64,000 nucleotides of DNA from Aphidius gifuensis (Eukaryota; Arthropoda; Insecta; Hymenoptera; Braconidae), in contig NC_057791.1 of assembly GCF_014905175.1 (NCBI RefSeq), forward strand, positions 23,722,537 to 23,786,536, read 5' to 3'. The notes beneath the pieces are model-generated. The model was given only the letters and a program-made list of their open reading frames with translations, had not been told where the DNA came from and did no database searches. The position numbers and the translations under genes are program-made. Shown here piece by piece: positions 1 through 9,681 of this stretch (positions are counted from its first letter, which is position 1; each line of letters starts with the position of its first letter).

Positions 1-109
1 TATTAATTATTATGTTTATTTTTAATGAGATATTTCCAAATTTTTGATATCATTAGTATATCCCACGTTTTAAATATTTAAACTGATATTTTTTATGTAA
101 TCGATTGGG

Positions 110-250
110 GAAATCCAGTAAACAAGTTCATAATGCCACTGTCTTAAAACTGATATATTGAAGTATGCTTATCACAAATTTGAAAATGCGTGTTCAAAAA
201 ACTGAGTTGTGGGGATATAAAAAGGCTGAATTTGCCTCAAGTGATCAGTC
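110..250 (+). promoter_or_regulatory. Promoter of cysteine-rich peptide copy 1
   Basis: TATAAAAAG lies at 216-224, 31 bp before the A (247) of a TCAGTC initiator. The family upstream box reads CACTGTCTTAAAAC at 137-150; four of the five other copies have CACTATCTTAAAA there and copy 5 has GACTATCTTAAAA, so only this copy has lost the GATA core (reverse strand AGATAG). A second shared element around ATGCGT lies near 186-191. The same layout occurs in five other places in the window, so the promoter assignment rests on comparison between copies. The damaged GATA site matches the damaged coding exon of this copy. Confidence 0.7.
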
Positions 251-959
251 CTAACCGAATCTTTTAGACGTTTACATCGTCCAAGATTTCACTCATAGAA
301 ATATATATTTGAAACCGTAAGTATTTTTTTCGTAACTTATTTTATATATTAACAATTTTAAAAGATGAAAAACAAGATATTTAAATATTACAAAACTTAT
401 TTATAATTTATAACAATATTAAATAAATTTATATAATGAAAATATATTATTTAAAATAATTTTATTATTAATTATTTATCAATTTTACATGTTGTTTTAA
501 AATTGCTTAAAGAGACATACATAAAGTTATGAAAAAAAAATATTTATAGGATAATAAATATAATAATAATAATAACAAATTTCTTCTGTGAAATTTATTT
601 TTTCTAGATTTAAAATATAAGAAGAAACAAAAAAAAAAATACTGAAACAATGTCAAAAATTTGTCTTATTGCTTTGTTTGTACTTTTAACTGTGACTGCA
701 ATCACAGCAAAATACTGACCTTAAGATTAAAAGATAATTAAGTTTATGACGAAATTAAGTTTGTAGGGAATAAGTATCATTGTTCATATTCAAATCAAAA
801 AATCATAAATAGATGATAACAAAATTTTATTGTTATAAACTTCATCTGATTTCTTATTTTTAGTGTTCTTCGGGTTATCACTGTTCTCGCAATTACTTCT
901 GTTGGCGTGGAAAATGTGTAGTCGGTAAGAAGGATGACTATGATCTCGAAACAGAATAA
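247..959 (+). pseudogene. Cysteine-rich secreted peptide copy 1, frameshifted
   Basis: Exon 1 (247-316, noncoding) ends at a GTAAGT donor. Exon 2 starts after TTTCTAG at 608 and has an ATG at 650. The first 20 codons encode the family signal peptide (MSKICLIALF..., hydrophobic, ending TAITA), then a TGA stops it at 716-718. Against copy 4, two bases are missing just after the signal peptide, which shifts the frame; the downstream pro-region is also degraded. Terminal exon (864-959) starts after TTTTTAG with TGT and is still open: four cysteines spaced C-x5-C-x5-C-x4-C, then an acidic tail, TAA, and AATAAA about 40 bp later. A dead gene is the simplest reading; a 22-residue product is possible but has no mature domain. 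Confidence 0.7.
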
Positions 960-1141
960 TGATTTCAATTATTCTAAACCCAGTTCTCATTTTACAATAA
1001 ATAATTTAAAAAAAAAAAAAAAAAATACATATACATATTTGTTTATTTATTTATTTATTATTATATTTTTTTCACCTTTAAAATTAATTATCCAAATTTT
1101 TTAATCTTCGAATATAATCATCTAATTAATCTTTCAATCAG

Positions 1142-1246
1142 GATTTCTGTTACAACATCTGTCGAGAAGCTCAATCAATAAAAAAAAATATTAAGTGCAT
1201 TTTCTTTTTCAAGCTCAAAGGTCAAGTATTATTACAAATATCTTGA
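1142..1246 (+). pseudogene. Candidate terminal exon type C of copy 1
   Basis: After a CTTTCAATCAG acceptor-like site there is an open stretch of 34 codons beginning Asp-Phe-Cys and ending in TGA. It has cysteines spaced C-x3-C-x11-C. The acceptor region and first 40 bp match the sequence at the same place in copy 3 (5149 onward), and a decayed version exists in copy 5. The phase is compatible with the exon 2 donor (phase 0). Because copy 1 exon 2 is frameshifted, this exon probably has no functional partner here. The late codons are A-rich and may be untranslated. Splicing is inferred, not shown. Confidence 0.4.
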
Positions 1247-1416
1247 AGATAAATTAAATATTTAAAAATAATTTTACAAACATATTCAAAGAGAAAAAGG
1301 ATGATATATTTAATTGAGTTTTAAAGAGGGAAAATATGATATTGTTTAGAGATAATTAGATAAGTAGTTGGTGAAATAGCCAAGTTTCTTTGAAGGTCGT
1401 CTAGGCAAGGGGTCTT

Positions 1417-2034
1417 GTTGGGATTCCACGACAAAAAAAATTTTCAAAAAAAAACTCGACAAAGAAAATCACGACAAAACAAATTTCGTCAAAAAAAATC
1501 ACGACAAAAAAAATCACGATAAAAAAAATCACGACAAAAAAAATCGCGACAACAAAATTTAGAAAAAATTTAGACCAAAAAATCAAGCAGCTGGTATAAG
1601 AGATTTGGCTGGTAAAATAAGGTAGATAGTGATTGTTGAGAAACAATTTTAGCTAAGTAAAAATCAAGCTAGTAAGAAATCAGCTAAGTAAAAATAATGT
1701 CAAATATTTGATTTGTTTGGCTACAATTACAACTGAGTAGAAGATCACAACTGCGTGAAAAATCTAGCTAAGTGAAAATCTGCACAAGTAAAATATGTAA
1801 ATATTGATTGTTTGGCTATTATTAATGATGAGTTAATTATCTACCAGCTGAGTGTTGAAATCTAACGGTATTTATAAAGTAAAAATAATTTATATGAAAA
1901 ATATCAAATTTATTATTTAGAAAAAATTTATTATGACGTGATTTTTATTTTTTATTTTTTGTCATGATTTTTGTTGAATTTTTTTGTCGGGTTATTGAAC
2001 AGAAGAGGCAAGACCAGTGTAACACAGTTGGAAT
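1417..2034. mobile_element. Roughly 600-bp insertion with foldback ends
   Basis: Copy 4 has continuous sequence (near 9025-9045) where copy 1 is interrupted, giving an empty site. The insert is bounded by similar octamers GTTGGGAT (1417-1424) and GTTGGAAT (2027-2034), which could be a decayed 8-bp target duplication. The left part is a run of about eight 16-17 bp units of the form ATCACGACAAAAAAA (about 1426-1560). The right part near 1935-1990 carries the inverse (GTCATGATTTTTG, TTTTTTTGTCGGG), so the ends can fold back. The middle holds imperfect repeats of AGCTAAGTAAAAATC. No transposase frame is present. It is likely a nonautonomous element, but its class is uncertain. Confidence 0.5.
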
Positions 2035-2079
2035 GGACCACGTCGCCGTCTTATCAAGATTTACATAACATTCACAATA

Positions 2080-2205
2080 TTATCTGATAATTGCAACTGT
2101 CTTGAGATGGTTGGTCGTTGTGTCAAACACAATGTTACAAATGTTGCATCCACAACTACTGGTCAATCAGGAGCGCCAACTGCTGGTCGTTCAATAGTTT
2201 TATAA
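2080..2205 (+). pseudogene. Decayed terminal exon type B after copy 1
   Basis: The frame entering at TGC (2092) reads Cys-Asn-Cys-Leu-Glu-Met-Val-Gly-Arg-Cys and then a Thr/Ser/Gly/Pro-rich tail to TAA at 2203-2205. It aligns closely at the DNA level with copy 2 exon B (3590-3677), including the downstream 3' region. The 5' part with the acceptor and first cysteines has been lost next to the insertion. This relic keeps a cysteine (VGRCV) that copy 2 exon B lacks, so it shows an older, fuller cysteine pattern. Confidence 0.55.
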
Positions 2206-2524
2206 ATTTTAAATGGTTACAAGTTTTTATTTTTATTTCCGGAATTGACATGTGTAATTTTATTTATTGAATTTAAATAAATATTTATTTCAATTAAAAT
2301 ATTAACTAGACTTTTTATTCAAATAATGATTAAAAAAATATGGATGTACTTGAAGTGATGTCACATAGATTGATAGGAAAAAAAAAATTTTAGATTAGTA
2401 CTCCGTAAATTTTATTTTTTTGACTGATTTTTTTATACATAGACCTTTTTTATAAACAAAATGTTTATCAAAAATTAAATATTTTCGACAAAATTTATCA
2501 GTTTTAATTATTTAAATTCGTTGA

Positions 2525-2712
2525 CATAGTTTGTAATAGAAGTTTTTAGAAGGCGCTTATATCGAGTTTATCATACCACTATCTTAAAACGAATAAATTA
2601 AAGTAGATACTCATCCTAAATATGAATATGCGTCTTAAAAAAATATTATTTGAGAGCAGTGGTTTTGTTGGTATATATAAATGCCTTGAATTTGTCTAAA
2701 GTTATCAGTCCC
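2525..2712 (+). promoter_or_regulatory. Promoter of cysteine-rich peptide copy 2
   Basis: The upstream box CACTATCTTAAAAC lies at 2577-2590 and contains AGATAG on the reverse strand, which fits the WGATAR consensus of GATA factors. GAATATGCGT follows near 2623-2632. TATATAAAT (TATAAA from 2676) stands 31 bp before the initiator TCAGTC, with A at 2707. The downstream stretch AGCCGAATC is shared with copies 3 and 6. All positions are seen directly; factor binding is inference. Confidence 0.72.
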
Positions 2713-3083
2713 AGCCGAATCATCAAAACGTTCATATACAAATTTTTACCAACAAAAATATATTTTACGCTGTAAGTATTTGTTTTTATTACTAATAATA
2801 CTTCAATTTTAATTTAAAAAACGAAAAAAATTGTATTCCTACAAGTTTCATAGTAAAGTATTTCATAGTATACTATTCAAAAAAAATTTTATAAATTTTT
2901 TTTTTTCACTTTTGCTGATGCTCACAGGTTTATAAAATAGTATTATTTTACTCACTTTATCTCTAGTCAAAAATATATTGTATCTATAAAATAGTAGTAT
3001 AAATAATAATTTTTTGTTAAATTCTAAATAATTTTTTATTCTATAGATTTAAAATAAAAAGCAGAAAAAAAAATTCTGAGACA

Positions 3084-3464
3084 ATGTCAAAAATTTGTCT
3101 TATTGCTTTGTTTGTATTTTTTACTGTGACTGCAATCACAGCAAGAAGTACTGATGCTAAGAGAATTGCAAGATCAAGTAATAATTGTTCTGTTGCAAGT
3201 AAAGTGGGTGACTCCGTAAGTAGTATCAGATCATCTACTCACATAAAAAAAAAAAAAACAAATAGATATTAAACAAAAAAAATTCGTTAAAAAATTCATT
3301 TGATTTATTGTTTTTAGTGTACATCATCTCTTGACTGTCGTTGTGGAAACTCTGAGATGGAATGTCTTTTTTCGAAAAAAACATCCACATTGGAATGTCA
3401 AGTTAATGTACCTGATTCAGAATACACTTCTGATGCTTCTGATGAGATAATTTTTTGTAAGTAA
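3084..3464 (+). CDS. Cysteine-rich secreted peptide, copy 2
   Basis: Spliced gene. Exon 1 is noncoding (2707-2771). Exon 2 (3047-3215) carries ATG 3084 in the context ACAATGTC and 44 codons. Exon 3A (3318-3464) follows a TTTTTAG acceptor and adds 48 codons to TAA, giving 92 aa. The precursor has a cleavable signal peptide (residues 1-20, ending ITA), a short basic stretch with Lys-Arg (possible pro-region) and a cysteine framework C-x9-C-x5-C-x1-C-x6-C-x10-C plus one extra cysteine near the C-terminus. Intron 2 is phase 0 and falls exactly before the second cysteine. A small disulphide-rich secreted peptide is well supported; whether it is a venom, teratocyte, immune or other product is unknown. 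Six-cysteine spacing with two close central cysteines is knottin-like, but no fold is shown. Confidence 0.78.
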
Positions 3465-3551
3465 ATTAAAAATTTGATAATTTTAATTTTATTATTGATT
3501 TGAAATAAATAAATAAGAATGTTGTATTATTTTTTGTGTATTTATTTTTAG

Positions 3552-3677
3552 TGTAAGAGTGACAGTGATTTTTGTTTTTCAAAATATTTCTGTTGTCTTG
3601 AGATAGTTGGCAATGTTACAGATGTTGCATCCTCAACTGCTGGTCAACCAGGAGCACCAACAGTTGTTCTCCAATAG
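3552..3677 (+). CDS. Alternative terminal exon type B of copy 2
   Basis: 88 bp after the stop of exon 3A there is another TTTATTTTTAG acceptor followed by TGT and 41 open codons ending in TAG. If joined to exon 2 it is in frame (phase 0) and would give an 85-residue precursor with a different mature domain. Its cysteines are C-x6-C-x5-CC, followed by an Ala/Ser/Thr/Gly/Pro-rich tail. The layout, with the same acceptor, the same leading TGT and its own 3' region with AATAAA, suggests an alternative last exon, or the remains of a neighbouring gene that lost its first exons. The homologous sequences after copy 1, at 13,704 and at 21,775 are decayed, so this is the best preserved B exon. No transcript evidence is available. 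Confidence 0.5.
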   Translation, partial: CKSDSDFCFSKYFCCLEIVGNVTDVASSTAGQPGAPTVVLQ

Positions 3678-4019
3678 TTTTATAATTGTCTAATTATAAT
3701 TGTTAAATGGCTACAAGATTTTATTTTTATTTTCGGAATTGACACGTGTAATTTTATTTGTTGAATTTAAATAAATAATTATTTTAATCAAAATATTAAC
3801 TAGACTTTTTATTCAAATAATGATTAAGAAAATATGTGTGTACTTGAAGCGATATCACATGGATTGATAAGAAAAAAAAAAAATATTTTAACTTAGTACT
3901 CTATAAATTTTATTTTTTTGACTGCTTCTTTTATACATAGACCATTTGTATAAACAAAATTTTTATCAAAAATTAAATATTTTTGACAAAATGTATCACC
4001 TTTTATTATTTAAATTTTT

Positions 4020-4190
4020 TTACACAGTTTGTAATAGGAATCCTTAGAAGGCGTCAATAGCAAACAAGTTTACGATGACACTATCTTAAAATCAAATATA
4101 AAATATGCGTAGTAACAAAAAAATTGTTTGCAATCGCTCGTGTTGATGATATATATAAATGCGTTCAATTTATCTCAAGTTATTAGTCCT
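4020..4190 (+). promoter_or_regulatory. Promoter of cysteine-rich peptide copy 3
   Basis: CACTATCTTAAAAT lies at 4079-4092 (GATA-like core intact), AAATATGCGT near 4101-4110, and TATAAAT from 4154, 31 bp before the initiator A at 4185 (TTATTAGTCC). Exon 1 (4185-4251) ends at a GTAAGTATT donor identical to copy 2. The promoter looks intact although the coding exon is broken. Confidence 0.68.
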
Positions 4191-4547
4191 AGCCGAATCT
4201 TCAAGACGCTCGTATTCAAATTTTCATACAAAAAAGTATATTTTATACGCTGTAAGTATTTTTCTATATTATGTATCAATAATACTCCAATTTAAATTTA
4301 AAAAAACGAAAAAAATTAAATTTCTATATGTTCATAGTAAAATATACTATTCAAAATAATTTTAGAAAATTTTTTTTTTACTTTGTTTCAAAAGTTTATA
4401 AAATAATATCATTTTACTTACTTGATCTCAAGTCAAAAATATATTGTATCTATATAAATATTAATAATAATTTTCTATTAACTTCAAAATAGTTATTTTT
4501 TCTAGATTCAAAATATGAAGCAGAAACAAAAAAAAATTACGGAGACA

Positions 4548-4984
4548 ATGTTTAAGATTTGTCTTATTGCTTTGTTTGTACTTTTAGCTGTGACTGCATT
4601 CACAGCATCAAGTACTGACGCTAAGGAAATTGCAATTATTATTAATAATTATTAATAATTGTTCTGTTGCAAGTAAAGTGGGTGATCCAGTAAGTATATC
4701 ATCAGATCATCTATTCACATAAAAAAAAAAAAACAAATAGATATTAAACAGAAAAAAATATTTATAAACTTTATTTTATTTATTATTTTTAGTGTACATC
4801 AAGTCATGACTGTCGTTGTGGAAACTATGAATTGACCTGTGTTGAGACAAATAAATTCATATCCAAATGTCAAGCTTCGGTAATTCATTCAAAAAAATAT
4901 CCCCGCTCGATGACTTACATGAATTGCAGCGCAATTCGCATGTCAAAAGTCAACTTAACTAGTTTTCTTAAAAAAAAAAATTGA
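4548..4984 (+). pseudogene. Cysteine-rich secreted peptide copy 3, frame broken
   Basis: Exon 2 (4506-4689) has ATG 4548 and the family signal peptide (MFKICLIALF...), but a short AT-rich expansion of ATTATTAAT-type repeats after codon 29 adds a net 10 bases relative to copy 2. This leads to TAA at 4653-4655 after 35 codons. Beyond the expansion the sequence up to the donor (GTAAGT, 4690) matches the other copies. Exon 3A (4793-4984) is fully open: 63 codons with C-x5-C-x1-C-x6-C-x9-C, then a basic tail with one more cysteine. The terminal exon shows little decay and the promoter is intact, so the break looks recent. Assembly error in the repeat should be excluded before calling it dead. Confidence 0.65.
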
Positions 4985-5148
4985 ATTCAATTTTGAAACC
5001 TCCAGTTCTTATTTTACAATAAATAATTATAAAAAAAAAACATACATATTTGTTTATTTATTTATTATTATATTTTTTTCACCTTCAAAATTGATTAACC
5101 AAACTTTTTAATCTTGAATTATAATCATCGGATTAATCTTTGAATTAG

Positions 5149-5298
5149 GATTGTTGGTATAACACCTGTCGAGAAACTCAATCAGTGAGATACAAATCGA
5201 TGAGCCTCATTCAATGCAAACCACAGTATTCAAGAGGATTATCTATAGTTCTCTTGTATATCTACCACCACCACCACTACCTAACTGGAATATGTTAG
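5149..5298 (+). CDS. Candidate terminal exon type C of copy 3
   Basis: After the acceptor-like TTTGAATTAG there are 49 open codons beginning Asp-Cys-Trp-Tyr-Asn-Thr-Cys and ending TAG at 5296-5298. Cysteines are C-x4-C-x15-C, with a later lone cysteine before the stop and a run of four histidines between two tyrosines near the end. The first 40 bp and the acceptor match copy 1 (1142). It is compatible with exon 2 phase 0. The pyrimidine tract is weak, so this could be an old exon rather than a used one. The copy 3 frame break also affects any transcript using it. Confidence 0.4.
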   Translation, partial: DCWYNTCRETQSVRYKSMSLIQCKPQYSRGLSIVLLYIYHHHHYLTGIC

Positions 5299-5299
5299 A

Positions 5300-7640
5300 C
5301 GTTTATTTTTATTTTTGTAACTTTTTTCCTTACATATTCACGTGGTTATTATGTAAGATGTTTAGTCTAAAAATAACTTATTTTGTTCAATATTTTAATC
5401 AATAAAAAAAATATATTTACACGTTAAAAATGATAAGACTATGCCAGGTGACAATTGGCACATGTTTCATTACTGATAAGCAAGTCAAACTAAATTTTCG
5501 TAAGAAAAAAAAATTCCAAACTTTCAATTTTTTTATACCATTATCAAACATTTTTTTTTTTGTTGATAATATTTACTATAAATTTATTTAATTTTATTTA
5601 AAAAAAAACTACAAATTTAATTATTTATTTACAAAAATTTTAAATGATGAAAAAAAAAAACTTGTATTTTTATAAATTACAAAAACTTTTTATAATTTAT
5701 AACAAAAAAGTAAAAATTAATATTTAAAAATCCTTTTTATGATAATTATAGTTGAAGGAAAAGTTCATCATTGTCCAGTGTACTTTTAATATTAAGAGCT
5801 TTTTACAAGTCCAAAAAAAAATAAAACGGTATACTTTGAGTCAAAGACCAAAAGCTACTTCAGCTTATTACCATTATATAATAACTTTTTATTTATTTTT
5901 TTTATATTCAACTTTTAAAATCGGCTTAAATCATAAGTATCTCTACTTTTTTACGCATACACAGTCGTTTGGTGATTTAAAATTTTTTTCACTGTCCTTG
6001 TTAAAAAGAATATTATAAAGAGTTAAAAAGAAAATAAGTTTTTAGAAATAAAAAAAAAAACAACCTGTTATTTTTTTTAATCATTTTCAAAAATCATTCA
6101 GAGAAACAAAATTATTATTGTTAAAAATTTCTTGCTATTTTTGCCTTGATAAAAGGTCAATTTAAAAAAAAAAAAAAAAAAACTACAGTGTCGTTTAGTT
6201 GATAAGATGTGATAATGAAAAATTCAATACTATCTATATTCTCGTGGCATGTTTATCAAATATTTACTTGGCCTTTTTTTTCTTATCTCATTGAAGCTTA
6301 ACGTCCCATATTTTTTTTTTATTTTCTATTACCCTTTTATGCCAACACAACTATATATTTTTTTCTTATTAAAAAATATTATTTTTATTATTATTCACTA
6401 CTTGTTTACGTGACTACTATAATTTTTTTAAATAATTTATAAGCTTGAATATTATTTTTTGTCATTCTGATAACATCTTCAATAGAAAAAATAATAATAC
6501 CATACATAAAATGGAACAAAAGATTCATGTATATATAAAAAAAGAAATAAAAAAAAAAAAAAAAGTGATAAAAGAGCATCATGTAAGCCTACTAAGTATT
6601 TTCGTGCGTGACTTATTTCGCGCTATATTCTTACACCGGTATGTCAAGCCCATCCTTAAAACGAAAAAAAAAATAAATAAAAGGTGACTGACAATACACA
6701 TGAGAAAGCTGCTAGAATCCTTCTAATCTATCACTAGTTTATTTTAGAAAAAAAAAAAAGAAGAAATGTAAATTAAAAAAAAAGAAACAAGAATAAAAAA
6801 AAAATTCAAACACAAAGACGTGTGTAATGACAGAAAAAAACTTGGATAACATTGTTGTTGAAGCACAATATGAAAAATATATAAAAAGTCAAATCCATTG
6901 AATAAACAAGCAATATGCTGAGCTCGGTTGAGAGTCTGCACTGGTGATACAACAATCTGTAGTCAGTGCCACGTCAGGATACAAGCCAAGGACTTTAAAA
7001 TCTCCTAAAAGTCAAGTGAATAAGCAAAACAACAAGACTCATAACCACCAAAAAAATTCAAAAAAATACTTGTTAAGTGTACGAAAATAAAACAACAAAA
7101 TTTTCATAATGATAAATGCAAAATCTGCACAAAAAACAATATATAAAAATAGATAATTATAAAGGATGATGATGATGATGATAATGAGAATCTTTTATTA
7201 TTTAAAACTTGGTGATTCCAAATGTAAGATAGTACATATAGGTTGTGCTGGTGATTTCTGACTATCATGATGGGACATCAAAGACTCCTAGTGTCACGCC
7301 GATGGGGTTTTTAAATGTATATTTGTATGTATGTATGTTGATATTGTAAAAGGGAAAGAGCAGACATCACAGTGGTAATAGTGACAACGATGGAAAACAT
7401 GATATTGCATGACTTCATGTTGTTGAGTATATATTGTATAGATTATACAAGTTGGTATAGAAGACAAGGAAAACAATAATAATCATTTTGAACAAAATAA
7501 GCCTTAGGTGATACTCACGCGACTGAGTATTTGAATATATTGAAAGATTAAAATTGAAATTTGTTATGTTGACTGATTACTTTATACGCATGTTTATCAA
7601 AAATTTAATATTTTAAATATATATATATTTATATTTTTTT
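5300..7640. other. AT-rich spacer between copies 3 and 4
   Basis: No gene is supported here. The sequence is A/T homopolymers, a GAT microsatellite (about 7165-7182) and short chance frames. Homology to other array spacers ends near 5310 and resumes near 7560 with TTGACTGATTACTTTATACG and TTTATCAAAAATTTAATATT, which match the DNA upstream of copies 2 and 3. The middle therefore looks like inserted or strongly diverged sequence. A moderately GC-rich patch at 6900-7000 has no convincing splice sites. Confidence 0.5.
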
Positions 7641-7796
7641 TTATTTTTATTAGAAGACGTCCAGTCAACAAGTTCATGATGACACTATCTTAAAACTGAT
7701 ATATTAAAATATGCTTATCACAAATTTGAATATGCGTGTTAAAAAAACCAAGTTGTAGAGATATAAATAGGTTGAACTTGCCTCAAGTGATCAGTC
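7640..7796 (+). promoter_or_regulatory. Promoter of cysteine-rich peptide copy 4
   Basis: CACTATCTTAAAAC at 7683-7696 (intact GATA-like core), GAATATGCGTGTT near 7728-7740, TATAAATAG at 7762-7770, and TCAGTC initiator with A at 7793 (31 bp spacing). It aligns almost base for base with the copy 1 promoter, so copies 1 and 4 are closest relatives upstream; the GATA core differs only in copy 1. Confidence 0.75.
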
Positions 7797-8192
7797 TTAA
7801 CCGACTTTTTTAGACGTTTGTATCATACAAAATTTTACTCCTAGAAATATATATACTTATTTGAAAGCGTAAGTATTTGTTTAGTAACTTGTTGTAATAC
7901 TGTTTATATTATTAACAGTAATTTTTTACAATTTTAAAAAATAAAATAATTAAATATCTATATATTTATAATAAAAATATATAATTTAAAATAATCTCAT
8001 TATTAATTATTTATCAATTTTACATGTTGTCTTAAACTTGCTCAAATGTACATAACAAATTATGAACGAGACAGCAAAATACTCCGTGTAATAAATATAA
8101 TAATAATAAAAATTTTCCATTATCTCTTGTAATATTTTTTTTTTCTAGATTCAAAATATAATAAACAAAAAAAAAAAAAAAATACTGAGACA

Positions 8193-8678
8193 ATGTCGAA
8201 GATTTGTCTTATTGCTTTGTTTGTACTTTTGACTGTGACTGCAATCACAGCAAGGAGTACTGACCCTAAGAGAATTCCAAGATCAAGTAATGATTGTTCT
8301 GTTGCAAGTAAAGCAGGTGACCCAGTAAGTAACATCAGATCATCTATTCACATAAAAAAAAAATAAAAAAAAAACAAATTGATATTAATATATGATAAAC
8401 TTCATTTAATTTATTATTTTTAGTGTAGATCAAGGCTTGACTGTCGTTGTGGAAATTCTGAAATGGATTGTGTTTGGATAAATAAAGTCACATTCGAATG
8501 TCAAGTTTATGTACCTGATCCAAAAAAAGATCCTCATGCGATGAATGCAGAATGGGATAAAAAACAGCAAATTGAATTTGAAAAAAGCATAAATGAATTA
8601 AAATCTATCAACTTTACTGAATTATTTATCAAAGAAAACAACCTTGTATCTGGTTATAATTTAACAATAAATAATTAA
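8193..8678 (+). CDS. Cysteine-rich secreted peptide with long tail, copy 4
   Basis: Exon 1 (7793-7868) is noncoding. Exon 2 (8149-8324) encodes residues 1-44 from ATG 8193. Exon 3A (8424-8678) adds 84 codons, for 128 aa in all, the longest of the family. Signal peptide 1-20 (MSKICLIALF...TAITA); basic segment with KR and RS near 25-32; framework C-x9-C-x5-C-x1-C-x6-C-x9-C spanning residues 35 to about 70. Then comes a 58-residue tail without cysteine, rich in Lys/Glu/Asn and probably helical. The donor (GTAAGT) and acceptor (TTTTTAG) are strong and phase 0. The AATAAA signal (8666-8671) sits inside the last codons, just before TAA. It is intact and the best reference copy. Function is unknown; a secreted disulphide peptide is clear. 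Confidence 0.82.
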
Positions 8679-8699
8679 AAAAAAAAAAAAAAACACATA

Positions 8700-9085
8700 T
8701 ATTTGTTGATTTACATTTATTTATCATTACATTTTTTTCACCTTCAAAATTGCCTATCCAAATTTTTTAATGTCGAGAATCTCAACCAATAAAAAAAATA
8801 ATAAATACATTTTTTTTTTCAATCCAAAAGATCAAGTATTACTACAAATATCTTGGAGATAAATTAAATATTTAAAAATAATTTTACAAACATATTTAAA
8901 GAGAAAAAGGAATGATATATTTAATTGAGTTTTAAAGAGGGGTAATATGATATTGTTTAGAGATAATTAGATATAGAGACCAAGTAGTTGGTGAAACAGC
9001 CAAGTTTCTTTGGAGGTCGTCCGAGGGTCTTGTTGGAGATGGGCCACATCGTTGTCTTATCAAGATTTACATAAATTCATAGTTT
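8700..9085 (+). pseudogene. Decayed family downstream segment after copy 4
   Basis: This stretch aligns with 1010-1420 and 2035-2070 of copy 1 (for example GAGAAAAAGGA, GATATTGTTTAGAGATAATTAG, AAGTAGTTGGTGAAA, CTTATCAAGATTTACATAA). The exon C start is partly deleted: only a remnant, GTCGAGAATCTCAACCAATAAA, is left near 8772-8793. Family homology stops abruptly near 9085. The segment provides the empty site that reveals the copy 1 insertion. Confidence 0.6.
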
Positions 9086-9681
9086 CTAGCTTAGATTGTA
9101 CGACCTAAGAAGACCCCGACTAAACTCTCAATCTACAATTCTCTCTCTCTCTTTCTTTATCTCCTTAAAGCAAACTTTAAATTCAGTAGCATATATACAA
9201 GTTTTGAAATTACACTGGTCACGCTTTTAAAGAGCTGCCCAAGGAATTTACTTCAACTTGATATAAATATTTTTATGTCATTTTATTATTGAATCTTCCA
9301 ACTTGATAAGGAAATTATTATTTTTTTTTTTTACATATAAAATACACGGAATAATATGAATAAATAAAATTGAGTGATAAGTCACGTAACGACTTTTTCT
9401 ATACCATCAAGTAATTTTATTTATTTATTTTTTTTTTTTCATATAAAATACTGGCATTCGTGCAAAAGTAGATATTTTTTTTATTTTTTTTTATTTTGTA
9501 AGCTCGAGATTTTTATAGGATTAATAAAACATGTTATAGTTTTTTTTTTTTTCTATTTTTTCTTTTCCAATATTTTGATATAATAAAATATCACTTTGTA
9601 CAGTAAATCTTGGTGTTTAATTTGAAAAAAAAAATTATTAAACATAATGTAAAATTAATAAAAATTAAAAATATTAAATTC

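Noticed and set aside
266..271. Downstream promoter element AGACG shared by several copies
   Set aside because: It lies at about +20 to +24 rather than the +28 to +33 expected for a DPE, so only the conservation is real.
3457..3551. Third intron joining copy 2 exon A to exon B through GTAAGTAAA
   Set aside because: The junction would be in phase 1 and gives an immediate stop, so exon B more likely joins exon 2 directly.
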